Origin: Streptomyces sp. HPF1205
GTDB lineage: Bacteria > Actinomycetota > Actinomycetes > Streptomycetales > Streptomycetaceae
Assembly: GCF_020400825.1 (NCBI RefSeq)
Contig: NZ_JAINVH010000028.1
Coordinates: 46,403 to 110,402 of the forward strand
Length of the DNA: 64,000 nt
Direction of reading: 5' to 3'
Part shown: piece by piece, positions 49,134 to 56,573 of the stretch
Layout: each line of letters begins with the position of its first letter
Position numbering within the stretch: the first letter of the stretch is position 1
The notes under the pieces: generated by a model
Database searches by the model: none
The model's input: only the letters and a program-made list of their open reading frames with translations
Told to the model about the DNA's origin: nothing
Program-made: the position numbers and the translations under genes

Positions 49134-49973
49134 TCAGCCGCGCTGGATGCCGCTGCTGTCCTGGAGGACACCGCGCCGCCCGTCCTGGGTCTGCGCGATC
49201 AGCGCGGCACCGCGCTGGTCGACCGCGAGGTACCAGGTGCCGGGGGTGAGTTCGGCGATCTGGCCGCCGCTGCCGTCCTCGGCGTACAGCGGGCGCGGCA
49301 CCGGCACCGCGAACCAGAAGGCGGTGAAGTCGCCGCCGGCGGGCGCGGCGGCGGCCGGCGCGGGCTGCGGGGCGGCGGCGCCGTACGGGGCCGGGGCCTG
49401 CGCTTGCGCGTACGCCGGGTCCACCGACTGGGCGCCGCCCGGGTAGCCGTAGCCGGCCTGCGGCGGAGCGGCCGCGTACGGCTGCGCGCCGCCGACCGCG
49501 CCGTACGGCTGCGGCGCCGGGGCGGCGCCCATCAGCGGCGCCTTGAGCGCGGGCAGCCGGTTGTTGAGCACCGCGAGCACCGCCAGGCCGATACCGAAGA
49601 TGAACGTCAGCCAAGCCCCCGCGCCCTTGCTGACGCCATCGTTGTTCTGTCCGAGCCCGCCCGGGATGACGTTGGAGAAGATGGACCAGAAGGCCGACCA
49701 GCCGACGAAGACACCCAGCGCCGTGGCCCACTGGTCCAGGGTCAGCCCCACGACCTGGCGGCCGGGCTGCTGGCGGGCGAAGGCGAACAGGGCGGCGGTC
49801 GCGAGCGCGGCCAGCGTCACGGTCGGCAGCAGCGGGAACAGGGCCGGGCTCCACGAACTTGTGGACTTGGAGGTGCCGGAATAGGTGAAGAACGGCAGGA
49901 AGGAGAAAATCAGCAGCAGCAGAGCCGCGCCGATCACCGCGCCGTCTCCTCGGGTCAGGGAGCGGATGTTCAC
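49134..49973 (-). CDS. Four-TM membrane protein with C-terminal soluble domain
   Basis: 279-aa protein. TM segments are near 12-30 (AVIGAALLLLIFSFLPFF), 45-65, 75-105 and 120-142 (GAGAWLTFIFGIGLAVLAVL). Then comes a 70-residue Ala/Pro/Tyr/Gln-rich linker (PYGAVGGAQPYAAAPPQAGYG) and a beta-rich end of about 75 residues (FTAFWFAVPVPRPLYAED, GTWYLAVDQRGAALIAQ) that looks like a small SH3-like barrel. Probable envelope or stress protein; no family assigned. ATG 49973. Confidence 0.8.
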   Translation of the reverse strand: MNIRSLTRGDGAVIGAALLLLIFSFLPFFTYSGTSKSTSSWSPALFPLLPTVTLAALATAALFAFARQQPGRQVVGLTLDQWATALGVFVGWSAFWSIFSNVIPGGLGQNNDGVSKGAGAWLTFIFGIGLAVLAVLNNRLPALKAPLMGAAPAPQPYGAVGGAQPYAAAPPQAGYGYPGGAQSVDPAYAQAQAPAPYGAAAPQPAPAAAAPAGGDFTAFWFAVPVPRPLYAEDGSGGQIAELTPGTWYLAVDQRGAALIAQTQDGRRGVLQDSSGIQRG

Positions 49974-50237
49974 TTCAGGTCCTGTCCTTACGTCATGTGT
50001 CGGTCGGTCGTGCGGTCGTGCGGTTGTCGGTCGCTGCCCCTGTCGCTGGTGCGCGAGGTCCTGCGAGTCGTTCGGTGGGTATCAAGTGGGTACCGGTCCG
50101 GCAAGGCACATGCGGGTGCCCCATCGTACGGGTGTGATCTTCAGCTCGTGGGCCGGGTATGACCATTGGTGCGCGATCCATACCGGACTGCTACACCCCT
50201 GTCACCTCGCCCCCGTCGCTCTCTCGCCGGAAGACCG

Positions 50238-51230
50238 TCACCTCTTCCCTTCGAGGAAGGCGGTCAGCCCGTCGGCGATCCCCTGGGCAGCGTGCTGCCG
50301 CCAGCCGGGGTCCGTCAACGCCTTGGCATCGACGGAGTTGCGCATATTGCCGCATTCGATGAAGACCTTGGGCACGGTGGAGAGGTCCAGCCCGCCCAGG
50401 TCGCCGCGGACGGTCAAACCGGTGCCGTCGGCGAGGTAGTTCGCGAACGGCTCGCCGGTCGCCGCCGCGAAGTGCGCGCGCAGCGTGGTCGCCAGCCGCA
50501 GCGAGGGCGCGGCGATCGCGCGGGTGTCGGCCGCGCCCTCGTGCAGCGACTCGGGCGCGATCACGTGGAAGCCGCGGCCGGAGGCGGGACCGCCGTCCGC
50601 GTGGATGGACAGCGCCGCGTCGGCGTGCGCCCGGTCGCCGATCCTGGCCCGCTCGTCCACGCACGGGCCGTACGGGGTGGAGCCGTCCTGCGTCAGCGTG
50701 ACCTGCGCGCCCCGGGCCGCCAGGATGGTCCGCACCCGGCGGGCGACGTCCAGGGTGTACGAGGCCTCGGTGTAACCGGCGTTCGTCTCCGTGCCGGTCG
50801 TGTCGCACTCCTTGCGGCCGGTGCCGATGTCGACCAGGCGCGCGATCCGCGCGGGATAACGGAAGTTGCCGGGATTGTGGCCCGGGTCCAGGACCACCAC
50901 ACGCCCGGCCAGCGGACCGCTCCTCGCCGGGCCCGGTGAGCCCGCGCGCGTCGCGGGAACGGTGGCCCGCGGCGAACGCGCCCCCGCCGGGCCGCCGGGC
51001 CGCGCGCCCGCGGTGCCGTCCGGCGCCACGGAGGGTGTCCCGCCGGTCGTCGCGCCGTTCGTCCCGCCGTTCGTCGCGGTGGGACCGGCGTGTTCGCCCG
51101 CGTCCGTCCCCGTACCGCCGTCCGCCGCCCGGTACACGAGCCAGCCCGCCAGGCACGCGGCGAGCACCACGGCGGCGGTTATGAGGAGGGGACCGCGACG
51201 GCCGCCCCCACCGGACTCGTTGCTGAACAC
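50238..51230 (-). CDS. N-acetylmuramoyl-L-alanine amidase (Amidase_3), membrane-anchored
   Basis: 330-aa Zn-amidase that cuts the lactyl-amide bond of peptidoglycan. TM near residues 13-33 (LLITAAVVLAACLAGWLVY), a Ser/Gly/Ala/Thr-rich spacer to about 110, then the catalytic domain: VVVLDPGHNPGN (first Zn His), NAGYTEASYTLDVARRV (Glu), ADAALSIHAD (second His) and KVFIECGNMRNSVDA (catalytic Glu). GTG 51230 is preferred: TAGAGT ends 7 nt upstream (leaderless type); GTG 51263 is an upstream alternative. Upstream genes are a methyltransferase on the same strand. Confidence 0.93.
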   Translation of the reverse strand: MFSNESGGGGRRGPLLITAAVVLAACLAGWLVYRAADGGTGTDAGEHAGPTATNGGTNGATTGGTPSVAPDGTAGARPGGPAGARSPRATVPATRAGSPGPARSGPLAGRVVVLDPGHNPGNFRYPARIARLVDIGTGRKECDTTGTETNAGYTEASYTLDVARRVRTILAARGAQVTLTQDGSTPYGPCVDERARIGDRAHADAALSIHADGGPASGRGFHVIAPESLHEGAADTRAIAAPSLRLATTLRAHFAAATGEPFANYLADGTGLTVRGDLGGLDLSTVPKVFIECGNMRNSVDAKALTDPGWRQHAAQGIADGLTAFLEGKR

Positions 51231-51341
51231 GCGGGCGACTCTATCGTGACCGATCCTTGGCACGCCCCTTGCTCTTCCGGGCCGGCCCGCACTCCTCGGA
51301 GCCGCCCCCGCTCTCGTGCGGGCTGCCCGTACTCCCGCGGG

Positions 51342-51986
51342 CTACCCCCGCACTCCCCGTACGCCCCGCACGCGCCGCAGCACCCGCAGCGAGCCCGTCG
51401 CCGAGACCTCCGTGAAGTCGCCGCCGGACAGGGCGCGGCGGTAGACGCGGTACGGTGCCTGCCCGCCGTCGGCGGGGTCGGGGAACACGTCGTGGACGAC
51501 GAGCAGACCGCCCTCGGCCACCAGCGGCGCCCACCCCTCGAAGTCGGCGCCCGCGTGCTCGTCGGTGTGGCCGCCGTCGATGAACACCAGCCCGAGCGGC
51601 TGCCGCCACAGCTTCGCGACCTGCGGGGAGCGGCCCACGACGGCGATCACGTCGTCCTCGAGTCCGGCCGCGTACAGGGTCCTGCGGAACTGCGGCAGCG
51701 TGTCCATGCGGCCCGTGGCCGGGTCGACCAGGGAGGCGTCGTGGTACTCCCAGCCCGGCTGCTGCTCCTCGCTGCCGCGGTGGTGGTCCACGGTCACCGC
51801 GACCGTGCCCGCGCTCCTGGCCGCGTCCGCCAGCAGGATCGTGGAGCGCCCGCAGTACGTGCCCACCTCCAGCAGCGGCAGCCCGAGCCCGGCCGCCGCC
51901 TCCTTCGCCGCCGCGTACAGGGCCAGCCCCTCGTCCACCGGCATGAAACCCTTGGCGGCCTCGAACGCCGCGAGCACGTCTGTCAT
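51342..51986 (-). CDS. Class I SAM-dependent methyltransferase
   Basis: 214-aa methyltransferase with motif I LLEVGTYCGRSTILLADAA (about 36-54), Asp motif VTVDHHRGSEEQQPGW (about 63-78) and LVFIDGGHTDEHAGADFEGW (about 127-146), the acidic metal-like loop of methyltransf_24/type-24 enzymes. The tail contains repeated RVRGVRG, from a short local repeat. ATG 51986 gives MTDVLAAFEAAKG; no long leader. The acceptor is unknown. Same strand as the amidase, 111 nt apart. Confidence 0.9.
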   Translation of the reverse strand: MTDVLAAFEAAKGFMPVDEGLALYAAAKEAAAGLGLPLLEVGTYCGRSTILLADAARSAGTVAVTVDHHRGSEEQQPGWEYHDASLVDPATGRMDTLPQFRRTLYAAGLEDDVIAVVGRSPQVAKLWRQPLGLVFIDGGHTDEHAGADFEGWAPLVAEGGLLVVHDVFPDPADGGQAPYRVYRRALSGGDFTEVSATGSLRVLRRVRGVRGVRG

Positions 51987-52135
51987 GGTTGCCACCTTAA
52001 GGACCCCCGAGGACCCCCACCGAAGGGCCCGCACCTGGACGGCCGGGCGGAGCCCGCCGCGGACCGGAGGGGACCTCCGGTCGTAGGTCGAAATCCCGAT
52101 GCCGCTGCGCCGCCGCGTTCGGCAGCATGGAGACC

Positions 52136-53590
52136 ATGACTGAACTCCTGGGCGAACGGCGGCAGACCGGACGAGGCGGCCGGGGGGCGACGGCCCCGGC
52201 GTGGGCGGTCCTGCTGGCGGTGTGCGCCGGGCAGTTCCTGGTGGTCCTCGACGTCTCCGTGGTCAACGTGGCCCTGCCGTCCATGCGGACCAGCCTCGGC
52301 ATGGGCGAGACGGGCCAGCAGTGGGTGGTCAACGCCTACGCGCTCACCTTCGCCGGGTTCCTGCTGCTCGGCGGACGGGCCGCGGACCTCTTCGGCCGCA
52401 AGAAGGTCTTCCTCACCGGCCTCGGCCTGTTCACCCTGGCCAGCCTCGCGGGCGGCCTCGCGCAGGACCCGTGGATGCTCATCACCGCCAGGACCGTGCA
52501 GGGCCTGGGCTCGGCCGTCCTGGCGCCGACCACGCTGTCCATCCTGACCACCTCCTTCACCGAGGGAGCGGAGCGGACCCGGGCGATAGGCACCTGGACC
52601 GCGGTCGGCGCCGGCGGCGGGGCCGCGGGCGGCCTGGTCGGCGGCGTGCTGACCGACTACCTGTCGTGGCGCTGGGTGCTGCTGGTCAACGTGCCGGTCG
52701 GCCTGGTCGTCCTGGCCACCGCCTTCTCCTGCCTCACCGAGAGCCGCGGCCCGGCCGGCCGGCGCCTCGACGTGCCCGGCGCGGTCCTGGTCACCGGCGG
52801 TGTCGCCACCCTCGCGTACGGCATCTCGCAGACCGAGACGCACGGCTGGACGTCCACCGCCTCCCTGGCGCCGCTGGCCGCCGGACTCGCCGTCCTCGCC
52901 CTCTTCACGGCGGTGGAGCGGCGCACCGCCCAACCGCTCATGCCGCTGCGGCTGTTCCGGGTGCGGTCGGTGTCCGCCGCGAACGCCGTGCTGCTCGCGT
53001 GCGGCGCCGCGACCTTCGCCACCTGGTACTTCCTGTCCCTCTACATGCAGGGCGTACTGCACTACAGCCCGGTACGGGCCGGCCTGTCCTTCCTGCCGCA
53101 CACCGTCTCCATCATCATCGGCTCCAAGATCGCGCCGCGGCTCATGGCGCGGATGGACCCGCGGATCGTCGGCGCGGCCGGCGGGCTGATGTCGGCGGCC
53201 GGACTGGCCTGGCAGAGCACGCTCACCGCGCACGGCACCTTCGCCGGGAGCATCCTCGGACCGGGCGTCGTCACCATGTTCGGCGCCGGCCTGCTGATGA
53301 CGCCCATCGCCGCGGCGGCCACTTCCGGTGTCGGCATCGGCGAACAGGGCCTGGTCTCCGGCCTGCTCAACACCTCGCGCCAACTGGGCGGCGCCCTGGG
53401 CCTGACCGTCCTCGCGACCACCGCGGCCGACCGCATCGCCGCGCGCACGGCCGCCCACGCCGCGCCCGCCGACGCCCTCGCCTCCGGCTACGCGCGGGCC
53501 TTCCTGGTCGGCGCCGCGATCCTTGCCGTCGGCACCTGCCTGATCGCACTGCTGCCGAAGCCGACCCCGAAGGAAGCGGCCCTCCAGTAA
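52136..53590 (+). CDS. DHA2-type MFS drug efflux pump (14 TM)
   Basis: About 484-aa EmrB/QacA-type pump. D1 motif LVVLDVSVVNVALPSM (about 33-48), motif A GGRAADLFGRKKVF (about 78-91), motif C-like GGGAAGGLVGGVLTDYLSW (about 157-175). TM1 to TM14 are continuous and the C-terminus is short, so no extra domain, unlike the 24.4 kb pump. ATG 52136 is chosen because GGAGA lies just before it; ATG 52127 is 9 nt upstream in frame. The convergent two-component pair may regulate it, but that is inference. Confidence 0.92.
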   Translation: MTELLGERRQTGRGGRGATAPAWAVLLAVCAGQFLVVLDVSVVNVALPSMRTSLGMGETGQQWVVNAYALTFAGFLLLGGRAADLFGRKKVFLTGLGLFTLASLAGGLAQDPWMLITARTVQGLGSAVLAPTTLSILTTSFTEGAERTRAIGTWTAVGAGGGAAGGLVGGVLTDYLSWRWVLLVNVPVGLVVLATAFSCLTESRGPAGRRLDVPGAVLVTGGVATLAYGISQTETHGWTSTASLAPLAAGLAVLALFTAVERRTAQPLMPLRLFRVRSVSAANAVLLACGAATFATWYFLSLYMQGVLHYSPVRAGLSFLPHTVSIIIGSKIAPRLMARMDPRIVGAAGGLMSAAGLAWQSTLTAHGTFAGSILGPGVVTMFGAGLLMTPIAAAATSGVGIGEQGLVSGLLNTSRQLGGALGLTVLATTAADRIAARTAAHAAPADALASGYARAFLVGAAILAVGTCLIALLPKPTPKEAALQ

Positions 53591-53667
53591 AGGGAGTACG
53601 GGGGCCGGGGGCGCGGGAGCCAGGGGCGGGGCGTACGGCGGTGGCGTACCGGCGGGGCGGGCGGGCG

Positions 53668-54306
53668 CTACAGCCAGCCGTTCTGCCGGGCGGTCCGCAC
53701 GGCCTCCATACGGTTGCGGGTGCCCGTCTTCCCTATCGCGGCCGACAGGTAGTTGCGCACGGTCGACTCGGACAGGAACACCCTGGCCGCGATGTCGGCG
53801 ACCGTGGCGCCGTCGGCGGCCGCGTTGAGCACGTCCTGCTCACGCGGGGTCAGCGGGCTCGGCCCCGTGCTCAGGGCGGCCGCCGCCAGGTCGGGGTCGA
53901 TCACCCGCTCGCCGCGCAGCACCCGCCGGATCGCGTCCGCCAGGTCCTCCACCGGCCCGTCCTTGACCAGGAAGCCGCTCGCCCCGGCCTCCATCGCCCG
54001 CCGCAGGTAACCCGGCCGCCCGAACGTGGTGAGGATCAGCACCCGGCACGACGGCAGCCGCTCGCGCAGTTCCGCGGCGGCGTCCAGCCCGCCGCGGCCC
54101 GGCATCTCGATGTCCAGCAACGCGACGTCCGGCCGCGCGGCCAGCGCCTCCTCGACGACACGGTCCCCCGCCGCCACCTGGGCGACCACCTCGATGTCGT
54201 CCTCCAGGCCCAGCAGCAACGCGAGCGCGCCCCGCATCATCCCCTGGTCCTCGGCGAGCAGTACCCGGATCGACGCGGTGGACGCCCCCTCGGCGGTGTC
54301 GGTCAT
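53668..54306 (-). CDS. LuxR-type response regulator
   Basis: 212-aa NarL/DesR-type regulator. Receiver: LLAEDQGMMRGALALLL, phospho-Asp in DVALLDIEMPGRGG (about 61), Thr in VLILTTFGR, Lys in GFLVKDGPV. HTH: LTPREQDVLNAAADGATVAD and FLSESTVRNYLSAAIGKTG. The C-terminal HTH and tail match those of the AmfR-type regulator in this window closely (TVRNYL...KTG.RNR...R...GW). Partner kinase 147 nt upstream on the same strand. ATG 54306. Confidence 0.95.
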   Translation of the reverse strand: MTDTAEGASTASIRVLLAEDQGMMRGALALLLGLEDDIEVVAQVAAGDRVVEEALAARPDVALLDIEMPGRGGLDAAAELRERLPSCRVLILTTFGRPGYLRRAMEAGASGFLVKDGPVEDLADAIRRVLRGERVIDPDLAAAALSTGPSPLTPREQDVLNAAADGATVADIAARVFLSESTVRNYLSAAIGKTGTRNRMEAVRTARQNGWL

Positions 54307-54453
54307 GGCCTCAGCGTAGACAGCCCGGGCCCCACGGCCCCGTCCCCAGCCGAAAACGATGGACCAGCGGCGCGCGGGCGGCCTGCCGCCGCGCGTACGA
54401 GACGCCTGAACGCCTTCTGCGGCCCGTCGCGGTCCACGGCGTCCCGCCCCGCC

Positions 54454-55752
54454 TCACAGGGACTTGTCGTCCTCCACCGGCAGGACCGCCGTGACCCGGA
54501 AGCCGCCGCCGGGGGCCGGGCCGTGCGTGAGGGACCCGCCGGCCGAGGCGAGGCGCTCGGTCAGGCCCCGCAGCCCCGTCCCGGTGCGGCGGCGGACGGC
54601 GGTGGCGGTGGAAGAGGCGGGAGGAGCGGCTGGGGGAACGGCGGGGGAGGAGGCGTCGGCGGGCGCCTCCTCGGGGGCCGGCCCGCGGCCGTTGTCGGTG
54701 ATGGTGAGCCGAACGCGGCCGGCCTCCGTACGCAGTTCGACGCGGGTGAGCGTCGCGCCGCTGTGCCGGACCACGTTGGTGACGCCCTCGCGGACCACCC
54801 AGCCCAGCAGCGCCTCGGTCTGCGGCGGCAGCGGCGGCCCCGACTCCTGGACGGTGAGCTCGACGTCGGACGCGGCCAGCGCCGAGCGGGCCCGGTCGAG
54901 TTCGGTGGACAGGCTGTTCTCGCGGTAACCCGTGACCGCCTCCCGTATCTCCGTCAGTGCCTGGCGGCCGACCGCCTCGATGTCGGCGACCTGGCCCAGC
55001 GCCGCGTCCAGGTCGCGGGAGGCGATCCGGCGGGCGGCCTCGGACTTGACCACCACCACGGACAGCGTGTGGCCGAGCAGGTCGTGCAGGTCGCGGGAGA
55101 AGCGCAGCCGCTCCTGCGCCACCGCCGAGCGGGCCAGCTCCTGCCGGGTGGCCTTGAGCTGGTCGACCGCGTGGAAGAGGGTGATGATCACGGAGACCAC
55201 CAGCCCGGACAGGAACGTGCCGTAGGCCAGGCTCGCGGTGGACCAGAAGCCCTCGTGCCGCAGCCCGGAGACCGTGCCCGCCGTGGCGCTGAGCGGCATC
55301 AGCATCAGCCCCAGGTGGCGGCGGCTGGTGGCCACGCTGCCCACGCCCAGGGAGACGAGGACGAACAGCAGCAGGAAGTCCCGGCCGTACCCGATCGCGA
55401 GCGCCGCGGCGGTGACCGCCAGCGCGGCCAGCAGGCGGATCGGCAGCTTGGTGGCGCGCCAGCGCTCGCTGAAGGCGGTGCGGCACACCGCCACGTACAG
55501 CACGCAGAACACCGCCAGCCCGGTGGTGGCCAGCCACGGGTGGGACACCTGGCCCTTGGCCACGTCGGTGGCCGGGCCGACCGCCATCAGCATCCACGGG
55601 AGCAGCGAGGCGCCGTCAGGCTGCTTGAGGTGCTCGATCTCCTCGTCGAAGTCCTTGGTCCGGCGCCACCAGGCGCGGCGGCATGTCCGGTCCGCCTCCT
55701 GCGCGCACTCCCCGTCGATCGTCATCGCGATCCCCGTCCCCGTCCGGTGCAT
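54454..55752 (-). CDS. Sensor histidine kinase (HisKA_3/DesK-like)
   Basis: 432-aa kinase. Residues 1-50 are polar (with KDFDEEIEHL). About five to six TM lie between 60 and 215. The dimerisation helix has the phospho-His in LRFSRDLHDLLGHTLSV, the HisKA_3 hallmark. ATP domain (about 285-430): LGWVVREGVTNVVRHSG (N-box), ITDNGRGPAPEEAP (G1) and TGTGLRGLTERLAS (G2), interrupted by an Ala/Pro-rich stretch. GGGGGGA precedes ATG 55752. It pairs with the regulator downstream. The signal is unknown; TM-rich sensors often follow membrane state. Confidence 0.93.
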   Translation of the reverse strand: MHRTGTGIAMTIDGECAQEADRTCRRAWWRRTKDFDEEIEHLKQPDGASLLPWMLMAVGPATDVAKGQVSHPWLATTGLAVFCVLYVAVCRTAFSERWRATKLPIRLLAALAVTAAALAIGYGRDFLLLFVLVSLGVGSVATSRRHLGLMLMPLSATAGTVSGLRHEGFWSTASLAYGTFLSGLVVSVIITLFHAVDQLKATRQELARSAVAQERLRFSRDLHDLLGHTLSVVVVKSEAARRIASRDLDAALGQVADIEAVGRQALTEIREAVTGYRENSLSTELDRARSALAASDVELTVQESGPPLPPQTEALLGWVVREGVTNVVRHSGATLTRVELRTEAGRVRLTITDNGRGPAPEEAPADASSPAVPPAAPPASSTATAVRRRTGTGLRGLTERLASAGGSLTHGPAPGGGFRVTAVLPVEDDKSL

Positions 55753-56314
55753 CACTGGTCCCCCCGCCGGACGATCACACTCCGCGCGCGCCTCGGCGGT
55801 ACGCGAACACAGCGTAACCGGCCGCACCGACAGAAAGTCAGCCCCCTTGTTGTGTTCACGACCCCGTGGACCCTGGCGGTTCCCGGGCTCCGGGAGGCGG
55901 GCTCCGGGAGGCGGGCTCCGGGAGGCGGGCTCCGGGAGGCGGGCGGCGGCAGGCGGGCGGCGGGAGGCGTAAGGCGTGAGCGGCGGGGCCGCGCCTGGCC
56001 GCCCGCGCCGGGTGCGGAAAAAGTCCCCGGGCGGTCGGACGGATGCCGTCGGCCCGCCCGGGGACGGGGGTACGCGCCTGACGCGCGCGGGGTGCCGGGT
56101 GCCGCCCGGCTCGTGGCCCCCCCGGCCGGTGCGGCCGGGCGCGGCTTCCGCTTCCCGGCGAGGACCGGGGCGCGGGGCGCGGGGCGGTGGATGCCGGAGG
56201 TGGGATGCCGGACGTCGGACGTGGGACGTCAGACGTGGGGTGCGGAATGTCGGACGTGGGACGTCGGACGCGGACGTCAGGCGTGGGGCGTGGGGCGTGG
56301 GACGCGGGCGACGC
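55753..56314. repeat. 562-bp gap holding two minisatellites and a terminator
   Basis: 14-bp repeat gggctccgggaggc, four exact or near exact copies at 55885-55940 then degenerate to 55969. A second array at 56186-56313 uses units like gacgtgggacgtcggac. Both read open in several frames and create long spurious ORFs. Between them is a strong terminator (separate entry). No gene supported. Confidence 0.85.
56023..56065 (-). terminator. Rho-independent terminator (minus strand)
   Basis: GTCCCCGGGCGG and CCGCCCGGGGAC (56023-56034/56054-56065) form a 12-bp stem with an inner stem GTCGGAC/ATGCCGTCGGC region. On the minus strand the stem is followed by TTTTT. It ends the transcript of the 42-aa gene, 250 nt upstream on that strand. 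Confidence 0.8.
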
Positions 56315-56443
56315 TCAGTCGTCGGCCGGGCGGCGGTGCTTGCCGTGCGGCTGCGTCCTCTCCGCCTCTTCCGGCGCCGCCTCGCCGCGGTGGCGGCCCG
56401 CCGTGCCGTCGGTCATGTGCTCATGGTTCGTAGTGTCGGACAT
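56315..56443 (-). CDS. 42-aa small conserved-type protein
   Basis: 42 residues, very hydrophilic: MSDTTNHEHMTDGTAGRHRG then EAAPEEAERTQPHGKHRRPADD. It is His/Arg/Glu-rich and has no hydrophobic segment. GGGGGAG lies about 11 nt upstream and a terminator follows on the same strand. Similar small His/Arg-rich proteins occur in Streptomyces genomes; function unknown. A -10-like box is not certain. Confidence 0.55.
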   Translation of the reverse strand: MSDTTNHEHMTDGTAGRHRGEAAPEEAERTQPHGKHRRPADD

Positions 56444-56573
56444 GGGTCGGTTTCTCCCCCGGGAATTGCGAACTGCTGTAGGTCGTATGAAGGAAATAAG
56501 ATCCTCGGCGAGTCTATCGAGACGGCGGCGGCGCCCTCCCGGGGGCCCGGGCCGGCCCCCGCCCGCGAGGCGG

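Noticed and set aside
49974..50237. Hidden gene upstream of the four-TM protein
   Set aside because: Frames here are short and broken in codon bias; the region looks like promoter and 3' flanks.
52201..56433. 1410-codon open frame on the + strand
   Set aside because: It lies across the efflux pump, the convergent response regulator and histidine kinase in other frames; translated it is Arg/Pro/Gly-rich without any motif.
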